A DNA stretch of 57,088 nt from Winogradskyella sp. (GTDB lineage: Bacteria; Bacteroidota; Bacteroidia; Flavobacteriales; Flavobacteriaceae): NCBI GenBank assembly GCA_004211785.1, contig SHBX01000016.1, positions 1 to 57,088 of the forward strand, written 5' to 3'. The notes below the pieces were generated by a model, which saw only the letters and a program-made list of their open reading frames with translations, ran no database searches and was not told the origin of the DNA. Of the stretch, positions 26,278 to 36,203 are shown one piece after another. The stretch's first letter is position 1; the number at the start of each line of letters is the position of its first letter. Position numbers and translations under genes: made by a program.

Positions 26278-27042
26278 TTAAAAACCTCTAGTTTCTAACC
26301 AGCTGTTTAGTATTTTATTAAATTCTTCTGGATGCTCCATCATGGCAGCGTGACCGCATTTGTCAATCCAAAACAAATCAGAATCTGGTAGTAATTCATG
26401 AAATTCGTCAGCAACTTCAGGAGGCGTAACATTATCATTTTTACCCCAAATAATACAAGTTGGCGTTTGCATTTTTGGTAAGTCTTTTGCCATATTATGA
26501 CGGATAGCACTTTTTGCAATTGCCAAGGTTTTAATTAGCTTGTTTCTATCATTTACCGTTTCGTATACCTCATCAACGATGGCTTTTGTAGCCACTTCTG
26601 GATCATAAAAAACATCTTGAGCTTTTTTCTTAATCACCTCGTAATCACTGCGTTTTGTGTATCCACTACCCATGGCACTTTCGTAAAGACCAGAACTGCC
26701 CGTAATGATAAGTCCTTTTACTTTTTCAGGATAGAGTTTAGTGTGATATAAACCAATGTGACCACCAAGAGAATTCCCTAATAATATAACCTCATCAAAG
26801 CCTTTAAATTCTATGAAGTCTTTAAGGTAATTAGCAAAACTTTTTACGTTTGTCTTTAATAAAGACATGGTGTAGATAGGTAATTCAGGTATAAGAACTT
26901 TATAGCCTTTGTGGCTAAAAAAATCAGTAACACCATCAAAATTACTTAGTCCACCCATCAGTCCGTGAAGCACAATAATTGGGGTGCCTTCACCAACTTC
27001 AATGTATCTAAAATCCTTTTCTTCCTTTAAAAGGTGTGTCAT
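26278..27042 (-). CDS. Alpha/beta hydrolase
   Basis: The 254-aa protein has the oxyanion region VLHGLMGGLSN, the nucleophile elbow GNSLGGHIG, an acid in WGKNDNVTPPE and the catalytic His in DKCGHAAMMEHPEEF. The triad Ser-Asp-His is therefore complete. No signal peptide is seen, so it is probably cytoplasmic. Substrate cannot be told: esterases, C-C hydrolases and haloperoxidase-like proteins share this pattern. It lies directly upstream of engB and is divergent from mraZ. Confidence 0.85.
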   Translation of the reverse strand: MTHLLKEEKDFRYIEVGEGTPIIVLHGLMGGLSNFDGVTDFFSHKGYKVLIPELPIYTMSLLKTNVKSFANYLKDFIEFKGFDEVILLGNSLGGHIGLYHTKLYPEKVKGLIITGSSGLYESAMGSGYTKRSDYEVIKKKAQDVFYDPEVATKAIVDEVYETVNDRNKLIKTLAIAKSAIRHNMAKDLPKMQTPTCIIWGKNDNVTPPEVADEFHELLPDSDLFWIDKCGHAAMMEHPEEFNKILNSWLETRGF

Positions 27043-27190
27043 GCATTAGTTAGTATTGTTAAAAACAAATATAGTTAAATACTTGGGATTTTGACTTTAA
27101 TATCAAGTCGCATTTTTATCAATATTTTAATGTTTCTATCATCTTGAAAATGTTGATTTTGGTCGATAAATGGAAAACTTATTAACAAAA

Positions 27191-27220
27191 GTGGTAAAAT
27201 GTGGTAAAATGTGGGTAATT
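27191..27220 (+). promoter_or_regulatory. MraZ operator: three 10-bp direct repeats
   Basis: Three consecutive decamers, GTGGTAAAAT, GTGGTAAAAT and GTGGGTAATT, start at 27191, 27201 and 27211. They give TGG(T/G)-type boxes every 10 bp. MraZ in other bacteria binds three or four TGGGN repeats separated by 5-nt spacers just upstream of mraZ, which is the same geometry. The array ends seven bases before the -7 box, so a bound MraZ would block RNA polymerase. Confidence 0.85.
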
Positions 27221-27226
27221 TTTCAA

Positions 27227-27234
27227 TATATTTG
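27227..27234 (+). promoter_or_regulatory. -7 box of the dcw-cluster promoter
   Basis: TATATTTG is an exact TAnnTTTG match, 40 nt before the mraZ start codon and directly downstream of the MraZ boxes. Any -33 element would fall inside the operator, as expected of a repressor site. Confidence 0.65.
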
Positions 27235-27273
27235 ATTTTAAAATTGTTTTGTAACCTTTTTTGACCCAATAGA

Positions 27274-27744
27274 TTGAACGCATTGATAGGAACATACGAA
27301 GTAAAAGCAGATGCCAAAGGAAGGCTTATGCTGCCAGCTGTTTTAAAGAAACAGTTGGCTCCTGTGATGCAATCTGGTTTTGTAATTAAACGTGCTGTTT
27401 TTCAGCCTTGCTTAGAGTTGTATCCAATGCCAGAATGGGAAAAACTGATGCAGAAAGTAAACAAGCTCAACCGTTTCAATAAAAAGAATGATGCTTTTAT
27501 TCGTCGATTTACTGCAGGTGTAAAAGTTGTGGAAGTTGATGCGACTGGGCGTTTGTTGATTCCTAAAGATTTATTGTCTTTTTCAGGAATTACAAAGCAA
27601 ACTGTGCTAACCTCAGCAGTCAATATTGTTGAGATATGGGATAAAGGTAAGTACGAAAAAGCTATTGACGATGCGGCATTGGATTTTGCAGATTTAGCTG
27701 AAGAGGTTATGGGACAAGACGATGTGGTAGATGGAATATCATAA
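27274..27744 (+). CDS. mraZ: Transcriptional regulator MraZ
   Basis: The 156-aa protein is the first gene of the division/cell-wall cluster and its autorepressor. Two SpoVT/AbrB-like swapped-hairpin domains are visible, the first with GTYEVKADAKGRLMLPAVLK and the second with VEVDATGRLLIPKDL. The start is a TTG at 27274, giving MNALIGTYEVK, which matches the usual MraZ N-terminus; no upstream ATG is in frame. Three operator repeats lie 54-83 bases upstream. Its 3' end overlaps rsmH by 14 bases. Confidence 0.95.
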   Translation: MNALIGTYEVKADAKGRLMLPAVLKKQLAPVMQSGFVIKRAVFQPCLELYPMPEWEKLMQKVNKLNRFNKKNDAFIRRFTAGVKVVEVDATGRLLIPKDLLSFSGITKQTVLTSAVNIVEIWDKGKYEKAIDDAALDFADLAEEVMGQDDVVDGIS

Positions 27745-28627
27745 TGCAGTTTTATTAAAAGAAACAGTTGATGGTTTAGATATAAAGCCAGATGGTGTTT
27801 ATGTAGATGTCACTTTTGGCGGCGGCGGTCATAGTCAAGAAATATTAAACAGACTTGGTCATGAAGGAAAGCTATATGCTTTTGATCAAGATGCAGATGC
27901 TATAAATAACGCTATTGATGATGATAGGTTTACGCTCATAAATGAAAACTTTAGATACATCAAACGGTTTTTGAAATTTCACGGTGTAAAAGAAGTTGAT
28001 GGGATTCTTGCAGATTTTGGTGTGTCGTCGCATCAATTTGATGTTGCAGAGCGTGGTTTTTCAACAAGATTCGAAGCGGATTTAGACATGAGAATGAATC
28101 AAGATAATACACTTTCAGCTTTTGAAGTTGTTAATACGTACGGTGAAGAAGAGTTAAAACAAGTGTTTTTACAATATGGCGAATTAAGACAAGCGCCAGC
28201 AATGGCAAGAGTGATTGTTGAAGAAAGAGAAAATACTGAGATAAAAACTAGTCAACAATTAAAGATAGTCTTAAAACGATTTTTGAATCATAGGAAAGAG
28301 AATAAAGTATTGGCTCAGATTTATCAAGCCATAAGAATAGAGGTTAATCAAGAGATTGAAGTGTTGAAAGAGCTATTGCAGCAAACACCACAGATTTTAA
28401 AAGTGGGAGGTCGCATGAGTTTCATTTCCTATCATTCTTTAGAAGATAGGTTGGTAAAACGCTATATCAGAAATGGAATGTTTGAAGGTGAGCCGGAGCG
28501 AGACATGTTTGGAAATTTTGAAGTGCCACTGAAAAAAGTTGGTGGGCTAATAATTCCAACTAAAGAAGAAATTAAAATTAATAATAGAGCACGAAGTGCA
28601 AAACTTAGGATAGCAGAGAAATTGTGA
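27731..28627 (+). CDS. rsmH: 16S rRNA (cytosine1402-N4)-methyltransferase
   Basis: RsmH (MraW) methylates N4 of C1402 in the 16S rRNA decoding centre using S-adenosylmethionine. The 298-aa protein has the SAM-binding VDVTFGGGGHSQEIL motif (about 22-36), DGILADFGVSSHQFD, the RGFSTRFEADLDMRM segment, and the late FISYHSLEDRLVKRYI and RARSAKLRIAEK motifs. Length is normal. It overlaps mraZ by 14 bases and ftsL by four, so it is tightly coupled in the cluster. Confidence 0.97.
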   Translation: MEYHNAVLLKETVDGLDIKPDGVYVDVTFGGGGHSQEILNRLGHEGKLYAFDQDADAINNAIDDDRFTLINENFRYIKRFLKFHGVKEVDGILADFGVSSHQFDVAERGFSTRFEADLDMRMNQDNTLSAFEVVNTYGEEELKQVFLQYGELRQAPAMARVIVEERENTEIKTSQQLKIVLKRFLNHRKENKVLAQIYQAIRIEVNQEIEVLKELLQQTPQILKVGGRMSFISYHSLEDRLVKRYIRNGMFEGEPERDMFGNFEVPLKKVGGLIIPTKEEIKINNRARSAKLRIAEKL

Positions 28628-28941
28628 AAAAAAGTATCTACAGCATATTAAGAGGTACATTTCTAATCAGTGATGATTCGTTCAAAAATTGGCGGATCAT
28701 TCTTTTTATTTCGGGGCTAGCTATAATCATGATTGCAAGTGCGCACAGTGCAGACAAAAAGGTGTTTGAGATATCAAGATTAAGTAATGAGGTAAAGGAG
28801 TTGCGGTCTGCATTTGTAGACGGACGCTCTAAACTTATGAGATTAAAAATGGAGTCAACCATTGTAAAAAAAGTAAAAGAAAAGGGGTTGGAGATTTCAA
28901 CGAATCCTCCAAAAAAAATAAAAATTAAAGCACAAGAATAA
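28624..28941 (+). CDS. ftsL: FtsL-like cell-division protein
   Basis: The 105-aa bitopic membrane protein has a cytoplasmic N-terminus, one transmembrane helix (about 26-42) and a periplasmic helical, leucine/valine-spaced segment suited to a coiled coil. This is the FtsL pattern: it joins FtsQ and FtsB in the divisome and activates FtsWI. The start is GTG at 28624, overlapping rsmH's TGA. Sequence conservation in FtsL is low, so the name rests on topology and on its place between rsmH and ftsI. Confidence 0.85.
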   Translation: MKKSIYSILRGTFLISDDSFKNWRIILFISGLAIIMIASAHSADKKVFEISRLSNEVKELRSAFVDGRSKLMRLKMESTIVKKVKEKGLEISTNPPKKIKIKAQE

Positions 28942-28944
28942 GCT

Positions 28945-30957
28945 TTGGCTACAACAGAAACTAACATATTAAACAGATTGTACTTCGTCGCAGGCTGTAT
29001 GTTTGTCTTTGCACTTGCTGTGGTTTTTAAGCTGTGTACTATTCAGTTTATTGATGGTGATAAGTATCGTGCCATGGCGCAAAAGCGTTCAATAAAGCCG
29101 TTTGATATTCCTGCAAATAGAGGAAATGTGTATTCTGCTGATGGTAGCCTCTTAGCAACATCTATCCCTAAGTACAATGTAGGTATTGATGCGGTAACAT
29201 CTTCAGAAAAAAACTTCAAAAAGTACATTAAACCTTTATGCGACTCATTATCGGTTTTTACAGGCAAGTCTTCAGGAAGTATTGAACAGAAAATTAAGAA
29301 AGCCAGGAACACAAAAGATCAATACCTCTTATTACTCAGGAATTTATCATACTCAGAGTTTATCCGAGTGAGGAGTTTTCCACTTTTTGAGTTGGGTTCT
29401 ATTCGCGGTGGTTTTGTTTATGATCAAACAACAAAACGGGAGCATCCAATGGGTGGTATTGCAGAGCGCTCAATAGGTTATGAGCGTAAAGATGAAAATG
29501 GATATTACACACGTGTTGGTATTGATGGCGCTTTTGGTAAAGATTATTTAAGAGGCGAAAATGGAAGACGCTTAAAACAGCGAATTGGTAAAGGTGAATG
29601 GAAACCTATAAGAGATGCCAATGAAATTGAGCCTAAAAACGGTTTAGATATTTATACAACAATTGATGTCAATATTCAAGATATAGCACATCATTCATTA
29701 CTTGGACAACTTGAAAAATATGAAGCAGAACATGGCTGTGTTGTCGTGATGGATGTAAAAACCGGTGAGATTAAGGCTATTTCAAACTTAGGAAGAAATA
29801 AAAACGGAAAATATTACGAGCGCCTTAATTATGCGGTTGGTGAAAGTCATGAGCCAGGCTCAACATTCAAAGTTATGGCTATGATGGCTGCTTTAGAAGA
29901 TAAGGTTATTGATACATCAACAGTTGTAGATACTAAGAATGGACGTAAAATGTTTTATGGCAGACCAATAAATGATTCTGGAGCTGGTCATGGAAAAATC
30001 TCTGCAGCAAAAGCTTTAGAAGTGTCTTCGAATATTGGTTTAGCAACTATTATAGATGATAATTATAAAAGCAATCCTGAAAAATTCTTAAAGAGACTTC
30101 GAGCTTGGCGATTAGATAAAACCTTAGGTGTTTCAATTATTGGTGAAGGTGAACCAGTAATACCAAAACCTGGAGATAAAATTTGGAGTCGTAATGCATT
30201 GCCGTCTATGGCTTATGGGTACAATATGCAATTAACACCATTACAGACTCTAGCTTTTTATAATGCTATTGCTAATAATGGACAGTTGATTAAGCCTAGA
30301 TTCCTAAGAGCAGTAAAAGAGTTTGACAGAGAAGAGGAAGTTTTTGGTAAAGAAGTACTTGTAAATAAATTGTGTTCAGATGAGACACTTGCAAAAATTA
30401 AGGACATCTTAAAGAATATAGTTGTCAGAGGAACTGGAGAGAGATTGTATTCTGAAACATTCTCTATGGCAGGAAAAACTGGTACTGCTCGAACAGATTA
30501 TGCCAATTACGAAGAATGGCGTAAAGACAGAAAGTATGTGTCATCATTTGCAGGGTATTTTCCTGTAGAGAATCCAAAATACTCATGTATCGTAGTGATT
30601 CATAAACCAAGTACAGAAGTTGGGTATTATGGTGCAGATGTGTCTGGTCCAGTTTTCAAACGCATTGCACAAAAGATTTATACAGATACACCCTTAATAG
30701 ATGAGATACAATCTGTGGAATATGAAAATTCTGTGGTTATTCAGGATTTTGAAAAGTTCAATTTAGTGTCTAATACATACAAAACTATCATGCCAGATTT
30801 AATCGGTATGCCAGCTATGGATGCCATTGCATTTCTTGAAAATATGGAGGTTGATGTTAAAGTGAAATTAAATGGAAGCGGCGTTATTAAGTCGCAATCT
30901 ATTTCAAAAAACATAAAACTAAAGTCTAACCAAACCATTGTCCTAGAAGCATCTTGA
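28945..30957 (+). CDS. ftsI: Division transpeptidase (penicillin-binding protein 3 type)
   Basis: The 670-aa class B PBP cross-links septal peptidoglycan. One N-terminal helix (about 11-30) is followed by the dimerisation domain. The transpeptidase domain has the active-site SxxK in EPGSTFKVM, SxN in VSSNIGLA and KTG in AGKTGTARTD. A PASTA-like domain ends the protein (about 610-670, starting MPDLIGMPAMDAI). The start is TTG at 28945; the resulting MATTETNILNRLYFVAG matches flavobacterial homologues as I remember them. It lies three bases after ftsL's stop and overlaps murE by four. Confidence 0.95.
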   Translation: MATTETNILNRLYFVAGCMFVFALAVVFKLCTIQFIDGDKYRAMAQKRSIKPFDIPANRGNVYSADGSLLATSIPKYNVGIDAVTSSEKNFKKYIKPLCDSLSVFTGKSSGSIEQKIKKARNTKDQYLLLLRNLSYSEFIRVRSFPLFELGSIRGGFVYDQTTKREHPMGGIAERSIGYERKDENGYYTRVGIDGAFGKDYLRGENGRRLKQRIGKGEWKPIRDANEIEPKNGLDIYTTIDVNIQDIAHHSLLGQLEKYEAEHGCVVVMDVKTGEIKAISNLGRNKNGKYYERLNYAVGESHEPGSTFKVMAMMAALEDKVIDTSTVVDTKNGRKMFYGRPINDSGAGHGKISAAKALEVSSNIGLATIIDDNYKSNPEKFLKRLRAWRLDKTLGVSIIGEGEPVIPKPGDKIWSRNALPSMAYGYNMQLTPLQTLAFYNAIANNGQLIKPRFLRAVKEFDREEEVFGKEVLVNKLCSDETLAKIKDILKNIVVRGTGERLYSETFSMAGKTGTARTDYANYEEWRKDRKYVSSFAGYFPVENPKYSCIVVIHKPSTEVGYYGADVSGPVFKRIAQKIYTDTPLIDEIQSVEYENSVVIQDFEKFNLVSNTYKTIMPDLIGMPAMDAIAFLENMEVDVKVKLNGSGVIKSQSISKNIKLKSNQTIVLEAS

Positions 30958-32417
30958 AAGTTTTAAAAGACATATTGTACAAGGTTACAATCAATGCAGT
31001 TGTTGGAAGCACGAGTATTGAGGTCAATAAAATTGAATTTGATTCTCGCAATATAGAATCCAATGACATTTTTGTAGCTATTGTTGGCACAGTTGCTAAT
31101 GGACATGATTATATATCTAAAGCTATTAGTGATGGAGCAAACACTATTGTGTGTCAAAAATTGCCAGATAATTTAGCTGATGATGTAACATATATAGAAG
31201 TCGAAAACTCTAGTCAAGCTTTGGCTTTTATGGCTGCCAATTACTATGAGAATCCTTCTGAAAATTTAAAGTTAGTCGGTACAACTGGAACTAACGGAAA
31301 AACCACTGTTAGTTCCTTACTGTACCAGTTATTTAAAAAAGCAGGATACAAAGTAGGCTTGTTGTCCACCGTAAAAATTATGGTAGATAACACCGAATAT
31401 AAGACGACGCATACCACACCAGATTCATTGACTATAAATAGATATTTGCAATTAATGAATGATGAAGGTGTTGAATTTTGCTTCATGGAAGTGAGTTCAC
31501 ATGGTATTCATCAAAGTAGAACTGAAGGTTTGCATTTCGCAGGCGGAATTTTCACTAACCTTTCACATGATCATTTAGATTATCATAGTTCATTTGCAGA
31601 GTATCGTGATGTCAAAAAAACTTTTTTTGATGGCTTGCCAAAAACGGCATTCGCATTAGTAAACACTGATGATAAAAATGGCTTGGTAATGATGCAAAAT
31701 ACTAATGCTAAAAAAAGCACATATGCATTAAAAACTTATGCGGACTACAAAGCTCAAATTCTAGAAAATCAGTTTGGCGGCTTGTTATTAAAGTTGAATG
31801 ATAATGAAGTTTGGACAAAACTAATAGGCAATTTCAATGCCTATAATCTATTAGCCATTTATGCAACTTCAGAATTGTTAGGTCTCGATAATGAAGAGAG
31901 TTTACGCTATATAAGCGAGCTTGAAAGCGTCAGCGGACGTTTCGAATATTTTGTTTCAGAAGAAAAGATAACAGCTATTGTTGATTATGCACATACGCCA
32001 GATGCATTAAAAAATGTATTAGAAACCATTAATGCTATCCGAACTAAAAACGAAGAACTAATCACAGTTGTTGGTTGTGGTGGCGATAGAGATGCTGCAA
32101 AAAGACCAAAAATGGGACATATAGCATCAGCTTTAAGTACCAAAGTCATTTTTACAAGTGATAATCCAAGAACAGAAAATCCGCAATCTATAGTTGATGC
32201 GATTGAAGCTGGAGTAGAACCTCAGAATTTCAAAAAAGTGATTTCAATTTTAGACAGAAAGCAAGCTATAAAAACTGCTTGCCAAATGGCGCAGCCAAAC
32301 GATATTATTCTCATCGCAGGGAAAGGTCATGAGACGTATCAAGATATAAATGGCAAGCGTACAGATTTTGATGACTACAAAATAGTGGGCGAGTTATTAA
32401 ACCAATTGCAAAAGTAA
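30954..32417 (+). CDS. murE: UDP-MurNAc-tripeptide synthetase (meso-DAP adding)
   Basis: MurE adds the third stem-peptide residue to UDP-MurNAc-L-Ala-D-Glu in the cytoplasm. The 487-aa enzyme has the ATP loop [14 protein letters not shown], the carbamylated-Lys region and the substrate motif DNPRTENP. The DNPR form is the one associated with meso-diaminopimelate rather than lysine. The start is TTG at 30954, overlapping ftsI's TGA. MraY follows after four bases. Confidence 0.96.
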   Translation: MKVLKDILYKVTINAVVGSTSIEVNKIEFDSRNIESNDIFVAIVGTVANGHDYISKAISDGANTIVCQKLPDNLADDVTYIEVENSSQALAFMAANYYENPSENLKLVGTTGTNGKTTVSSLLYQLFKKAGYKVGLLSTVKIMVDNTEYKTTHTTPDSLTINRYLQLMNDEGVEFCFMEVSSHGIHQSRTEGLHFAGGIFTNLSHDHLDYHSSFAEYRDVKKTFFDGLPKTAFALVNTDDKNGLVMMQNTNAKKSTYALKTYADYKAQILENQFGGLLLKLNDNEVWTKLIGNFNAYNLLAIYATSELLGLDNEESLRYISELESVSGRFEYFVSEEKITAIVDYAHTPDALKNVLETINAIRTKNEELITVVGCGGDRDAAKRPKMGHIASALSTKVIFTSDNPRTENPQSIVDAIEAGVEPQNFKKVISILDRKQAIKTACQMAQPNDIILIAGKGHETYQDINGKRTDFDDYKIVGELLNQLQK

Positions 32418-32421
32418 AACT

Positions 32422-33663
32422 ATGTTATACTACCTATTCGATTATTTAGAAAAGCAGTTTCAGTTTCCTGGAGCAACACTCTTTGGGTATTTAACTTTTA
32501 GAGCTGCTATTGCCATGATTTTGTCTTTGTTAATTTCAATTGTTTACGGAAAACGAATCATTAGATTTTTACAGAAAAAGCAAGTTGGCGAGACAATTAG
32601 AGATTTAGGATTAGAAGGCCAAGCTGAAAAAGCGGGTACACCGACAATGGGAGGCTTAATTATCATTTTAGCAACACTAATTCCAGTATTGTTAATAGCA
32701 AAGATTGCAAACATATATATCATTTTGCTCATTGTCACTACACTTTGGATGGGAGCAATTGGGTTTTTAGATGATTATATCAAAAAATTCAAGAATAATA
32801 AAGAAGGACTAAAAGGAAGATTTAAAGTACTTGGTCAAGTTGGTTTAGGTATTATCGTAGGTGTAACCTTGTATTTTCATCAAGATGTCACGATGAAAGA
32901 GAAGTTACCTATTGAGCAGCAGAAAGTAATACTTGCTGAAAACCCTGACATTGAAGCCTCAAAATTATTCGCAGCTGAAGAAAAGTCTACTAAGACTACT
33001 ATTCCTTTTGTAAAGAATAACGAATTCGATTACGCAGATTTAATCACTTGGATTAGCCCTGGTTTAGAAAAATATGCTTGGATTATTTTCATTTTAGCGG
33101 TAATAGTTATTATAACTGCTGTATCTAATGGCGCAAATCTAACAGATGGTATTGATGGTTTGGCTGCCGGAACATCTGCAATAATTGTCCTCACTTTAGG
33201 GATTTTTGCTTGGGTTTCTGGTAATATTATTTTTTCAGAATACCTCAATATTATGTATATCCCAAGAGTATCTGAGATTACAATTTATATAGCAGCCTTT
33301 GTAGGAGCATTGATAGGGTTTTTATGGTACAATACATATCCGGCTCAAGTATTTATGGGTGATACTGGAAGCCTGACCATTGGAGGAATTATAGCAGTAA
33401 TAGCTATTGCGACCCGAAAAGAATGGTTAATTCCTATTTTATGCGGCATATTTCTAGCAGAAAATTTATCGGTAATCATGCAGGTAAGTTATTTCAAATA
33501 CACAAGAAAGAAGTTTGGTGAAGGCCGGCGCATTTTTAAGATGTCGCCTTTGCATCATCATTATCAAAAATCAGGATATCACGAAAGTAAAATAGTAACT
33601 CGATTCTGGATTATCGGAATCCTTCTAGCCATTTTAACCATAGTGACATTGAAAATTAGATAG
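32422..33663 (+). CDS. mraY: Phospho-MurNAc-pentapeptide translocase
   Basis: MraY transfers phospho-MurNAc-pentapeptide to undecaprenyl phosphate, forming lipid I at the inner membrane. The 413-aa polytopic protein shows [12 protein letters not shown], the aspartates in [24 protein letters not shown] and the [11 protein letters not shown] loop near the end. It is about 50 residues longer than E. coli MraY (360). The extra length is a hydrophilic insert at about residues 152-200, after LYFHQDVTM. Such inserts are known in Bacteroidota MraY. It is followed immediately by murD, with no intergenic base. Confidence 0.97.
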   Translation: MLYYLFDYLEKQFQFPGATLFGYLTFRAAIAMILSLLISIVYGKRIIRFLQKKQVGETIRDLGLEGQAEKAGTPTMGGLIIILATLIPVLLIAKIANIYIILLIVTTLWMGAIGFLDDYIKKFKNNKEGLKGRFKVLGQVGLGIIVGVTLYFHQDVTMKEKLPIEQQKVILAENPDIEASKLFAAEEKSTKTTIPFVKNNEFDYADLITWISPGLEKYAWIIFILAVIVIITAVSNGANLTDGIDGLAAGTSAIIVLTLGIFAWVSGNIIFSEYLNIMYIPRVSEITIYIAAFVGALIGFLWYNTYPAQVFMGDTGSLTIGGIIAVIAIATRKEWLIPILCGIFLAENLSVIMQVSYFKYTRKKFGEGRRIFKMSPLHHHYQKSGYHESKIVTRFWIIGILLAILTIVTLKIR

Positions 33664-34995
33664 ATGAAAAGGCTTGTGATTCTTGGCGGAGGAGAAAGCG
33701 GTGTTGGTACGGCGTTGTTAGGAAAAGCAAAAGGATACGATGTTTTTGTTTCGGATAAAGGCGAAATAAAAAAAGAGTACAAGGACGTTCTTATACATAA
33801 TGAGATTACATGGGAAGATGTACAGCATACAGAATCAAAAATTCTTAATGCAGATATCGTAATGAAAAGCCCTGGAATTCCTGATAAGGTGCCTTTGGTT
33901 AAACAAATTCGTGAAGCAGGAATACCTGTTGTTTCTGAAATAGAATTCGCTTCAAAATTTACTAATGCAACTTTAGTAGCTATCACAGGAAGTAATGGTA
34001 AAACAACCACTGCAAGTTTAGCGCATCATTTGCTAAAGCAAGATGTAGAGGTTGGTTTGGCAGGGAATATTGGAAACAGTTTCGCAAAGCAAATTCTGGA
34101 AGAAGATTATGATAACTATGTGTTAGAAATTAGCAGTTTTCAGTTAGATGATATTAAAGATTTTAAACCAAAAATTGCCATTCTAACTAATATCACGCCA
34201 GATCATTTGGACCGCTACGACTATAAGTTTGAAAACTATATCGCTTCAAAATTCAGAATTGTAGAAAACCAAACAGAAGATGATTTTTTCATTTACGATG
34301 CTGACGACCCAGTTATAGAAGACTGGATGAAATCACATATCATTAAATCTCGAAAACTACCATTTTCACTGACTAAAGTTGTTGAAAATGGCGCATACAT
34401 AAAAGACAAAGAAATAATAGTAACAATTGATAACAATCAAATAATTATGCCAATAAAAAAATTAGCATTAGACGGTAAACATAACGTTAAAAATGCAATG
34501 GCTGCATCAACAGCCGCTCACCTGCTTAAAATTAGAAAGCAGACCATTAGGGAAAGTTTAGAAAACTTTCAAGGTGTTGAACACCGCCTAGAAAATGTAC
34601 TCAGAATTAATAAAGTACAGTACATTAATGATTCCAAAGCTACCAATGTAAATGCAACTTATTTTGCTTTAGAAAGTATGCAAGCGCCTACGGTTTGGAT
34701 TGTTGGAGGCGAAGATAAAGGCAATGATTACAGAGAGCTTTTTCCGTTTGTAAACGAAAAAGTAAAAGCCATTATCTGCCTAGGCGTTGATAATGCAAAA
34801 TTGATGGAAACTTTTGGGAACATGGTCGATGTAATTATCGAAACCCAGTTTATGAGCGAAGCCGTAAAAATTGCATACAAGATTGCAAGCGCAGGTGATA
34901 ATGTGCTATTATCTCCAGCTTGTGCAAGTTTCGATTTGTTCGAAAATTATGAAGATAGAGGACGCCAGTTTAAAGATTCGGTTCGTAAGTTATAA
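33664..34995 (+). CDS. murD: UDP-MurNAc-L-alanine:D-glutamate ligase
   Basis: The 443-aa cytoplasmic ligase adds D-glutamate to UDP-MurNAc-L-Ala. A Rossmann start (LVILGGGESGVGTALLG) binds the UDP part. The ATP loop is AITGSNGKTTTASL, NITPDHLDRY follows, and the last domain has NDSKATNVNATYFALES and LLSPACASFD. Length fits. Its ATG directly follows mraY's stop, and ftsW starts seven bases after its end. Confidence 0.97.
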   Translation: MKRLVILGGGESGVGTALLGKAKGYDVFVSDKGEIKKEYKDVLIHNEITWEDVQHTESKILNADIVMKSPGIPDKVPLVKQIREAGIPVVSEIEFASKFTNATLVAITGSNGKTTTASLAHHLLKQDVEVGLAGNIGNSFAKQILEEDYDNYVLEISSFQLDDIKDFKPKIAILTNITPDHLDRYDYKFENYIASKFRIVENQTEDDFFIYDADDPVIEDWMKSHIIKSRKLPFSLTKVVENGAYIKDKEIIVTIDNNQIIMPIKKLALDGKHNVKNAMAASTAAHLLKIRKQTIRESLENFQGVEHRLENVLRINKVQYINDSKATNVNATYFALESMQAPTVWIVGGEDKGNDYRELFPFVNEKVKAIICLGVDNAKLMETFGNMVDVIIETQFMSEAVKIAYKIASAGDNVLLSPACASFDLFENYEDRGRQFKDSVRKL

Positions 34996-35002
34996 TAGAT
35001 AA

Positions 35003-36199
35003 ATGCAGGCATTGTTTCAAAATATAAAAGGGGATAGGCTCATTTGGGCAATAGCAACTTTGTTGGCTATTTTCTCATTTTTGCCTGTTTACTCTGCAGC
35101 TAGTAATTTGGCATATACTGGCGGCTCGGGTAACACTTTTGCTTATTTGTTGAAGCACTTTATGCATTTGTTTTTAGGCTTTGCAATAATGTATGGTGTT
35201 CATAAAATACCATATAGGTATTTTAGAGGCTTATCTATGGTGATGATACCTGTAGTTATTGTGCTACTTGTGGTTACTGTTTTGCAAGGCACAACAATAG
35301 CTGGTGCTAATGCAAGTCGTTGGATAAAGATTCCTATTGTAAATATGTCTTTTCAGACATCTACTTTAGCTTCAGTAGTTCTATTGGTGTATGTGGCGCG
35401 GTATTTGTCAAAAATTAAAGATAAAAATGTGTCTTTTAAGGAAACTATTTTGCCATTATGGATACCAGTTTTTATAGTTCTAGCTTTAATATTACCAGCT
35501 AACTTTTCAACGACAGCCATAATCTTTTCAATGGTTGTGCTGTTAACATTTATTGGAGGTTATCCAATAAGATATCTAGGGTTGATATTGTTAATGGGAA
35601 TAGCAGGACTTGCATTTTTTGTTCTAGTAGCAAAATCAACTACTGGACCACTTAATGTAAAAGTTACGACTTGGGAAAATAGAATTTTAAATTTTGCTAA
35701 TGGCGAAGATACAGTTGAAGATTATCAGATTGAAAACGCTAAAATTGCTATTGCAGTTGGTATTAAGCCTTTAGGACCAGGAAAGAGTATTCAAAAAAAT
35801 GTGTTGCCGCAATCATCTTCGGATTTCATATTCGCCATTATTATTGAAGAATATGGTTTGTTTGGTGGTTTATTTCTTTTAATCATGTATTCATGGTTAT
35901 TGTTTAGAATAGTCATAGTGTCCCAGAAATCAGATACTATTTTCGGTAAGCTATTGGTACTTGGTGTGGGATTGCCAATCGTGTTTCAAGCATTAATAAA
36001 TATGGCAGTTGCTGTAGAGTTATTTCCTGTTACTGGGCAAACATTACCATTAATTAGTAGTGGAGGAACATCGATTTGGATGACCTGCATGGCAATAGGA
36101 ATTATACTAAGTGTTAGCGCAAAAAGGGAAGAGATAAAAGCCCAAGAAGGTCAAGAAGTAGAAGATAACCCATTAGATATTTTATCAGAGACAATTTAA
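35003..36199 (+). CDS. ftsW: Septal peptidoglycan glycosyltransferase FtsW
   Basis: The 398-aa SEDS-family membrane protein polymerises septal glycan strands with its partner FtsI. About ten hydrophobic helices are visible. Conserved SEDS features include the [11 protein letters not shown] segment, the [27 protein letters not shown] loop (only part quoted here) with [12 protein letters not shown], and the late [17 protein letters not shown] block. The hydrophilic C-terminal tail is short. It sits between murD and murG, as in the cluster of many bacteria. Confidence 0.95.
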   Translation: MQALFQNIKGDRLIWAIATLLAIFSFLPVYSAASNLAYTGGSGNTFAYLLKHFMHLFLGFAIMYGVHKIPYRYFRGLSMVMIPVVIVLLVVTVLQGTTIAGANASRWIKIPIVNMSFQTSTLASVVLLVYVARYLSKIKDKNVSFKETILPLWIPVFIVLALILPANFSTTAIIFSMVVLLTFIGGYPIRYLGLILLMGIAGLAFFVLVAKSTTGPLNVKVTTWENRILNFANGEDTVEDYQIENAKIAIAVGIKPLGPGKSIQKNVLPQSSSDFIFAIIIEEYGLFGGLFLLIMYSWLLFRIVIVSQKSDTIFGKLLVLGVGLPIVFQALINMAVAVELFPVTGQTLPLISSGGTSIWMTCMAIGIILSVSAKREEIKAQEGQEVEDNPLDILSETI

Positions 36200-36203
36200 T
36201 AAA

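Noticed and set aside
27191..27220. Short repeat array as a CRISPR or tandem-repeat locus
   Set aside because: Units are 10 bp, only three, without spacers, and placed exactly as MraZ boxes.
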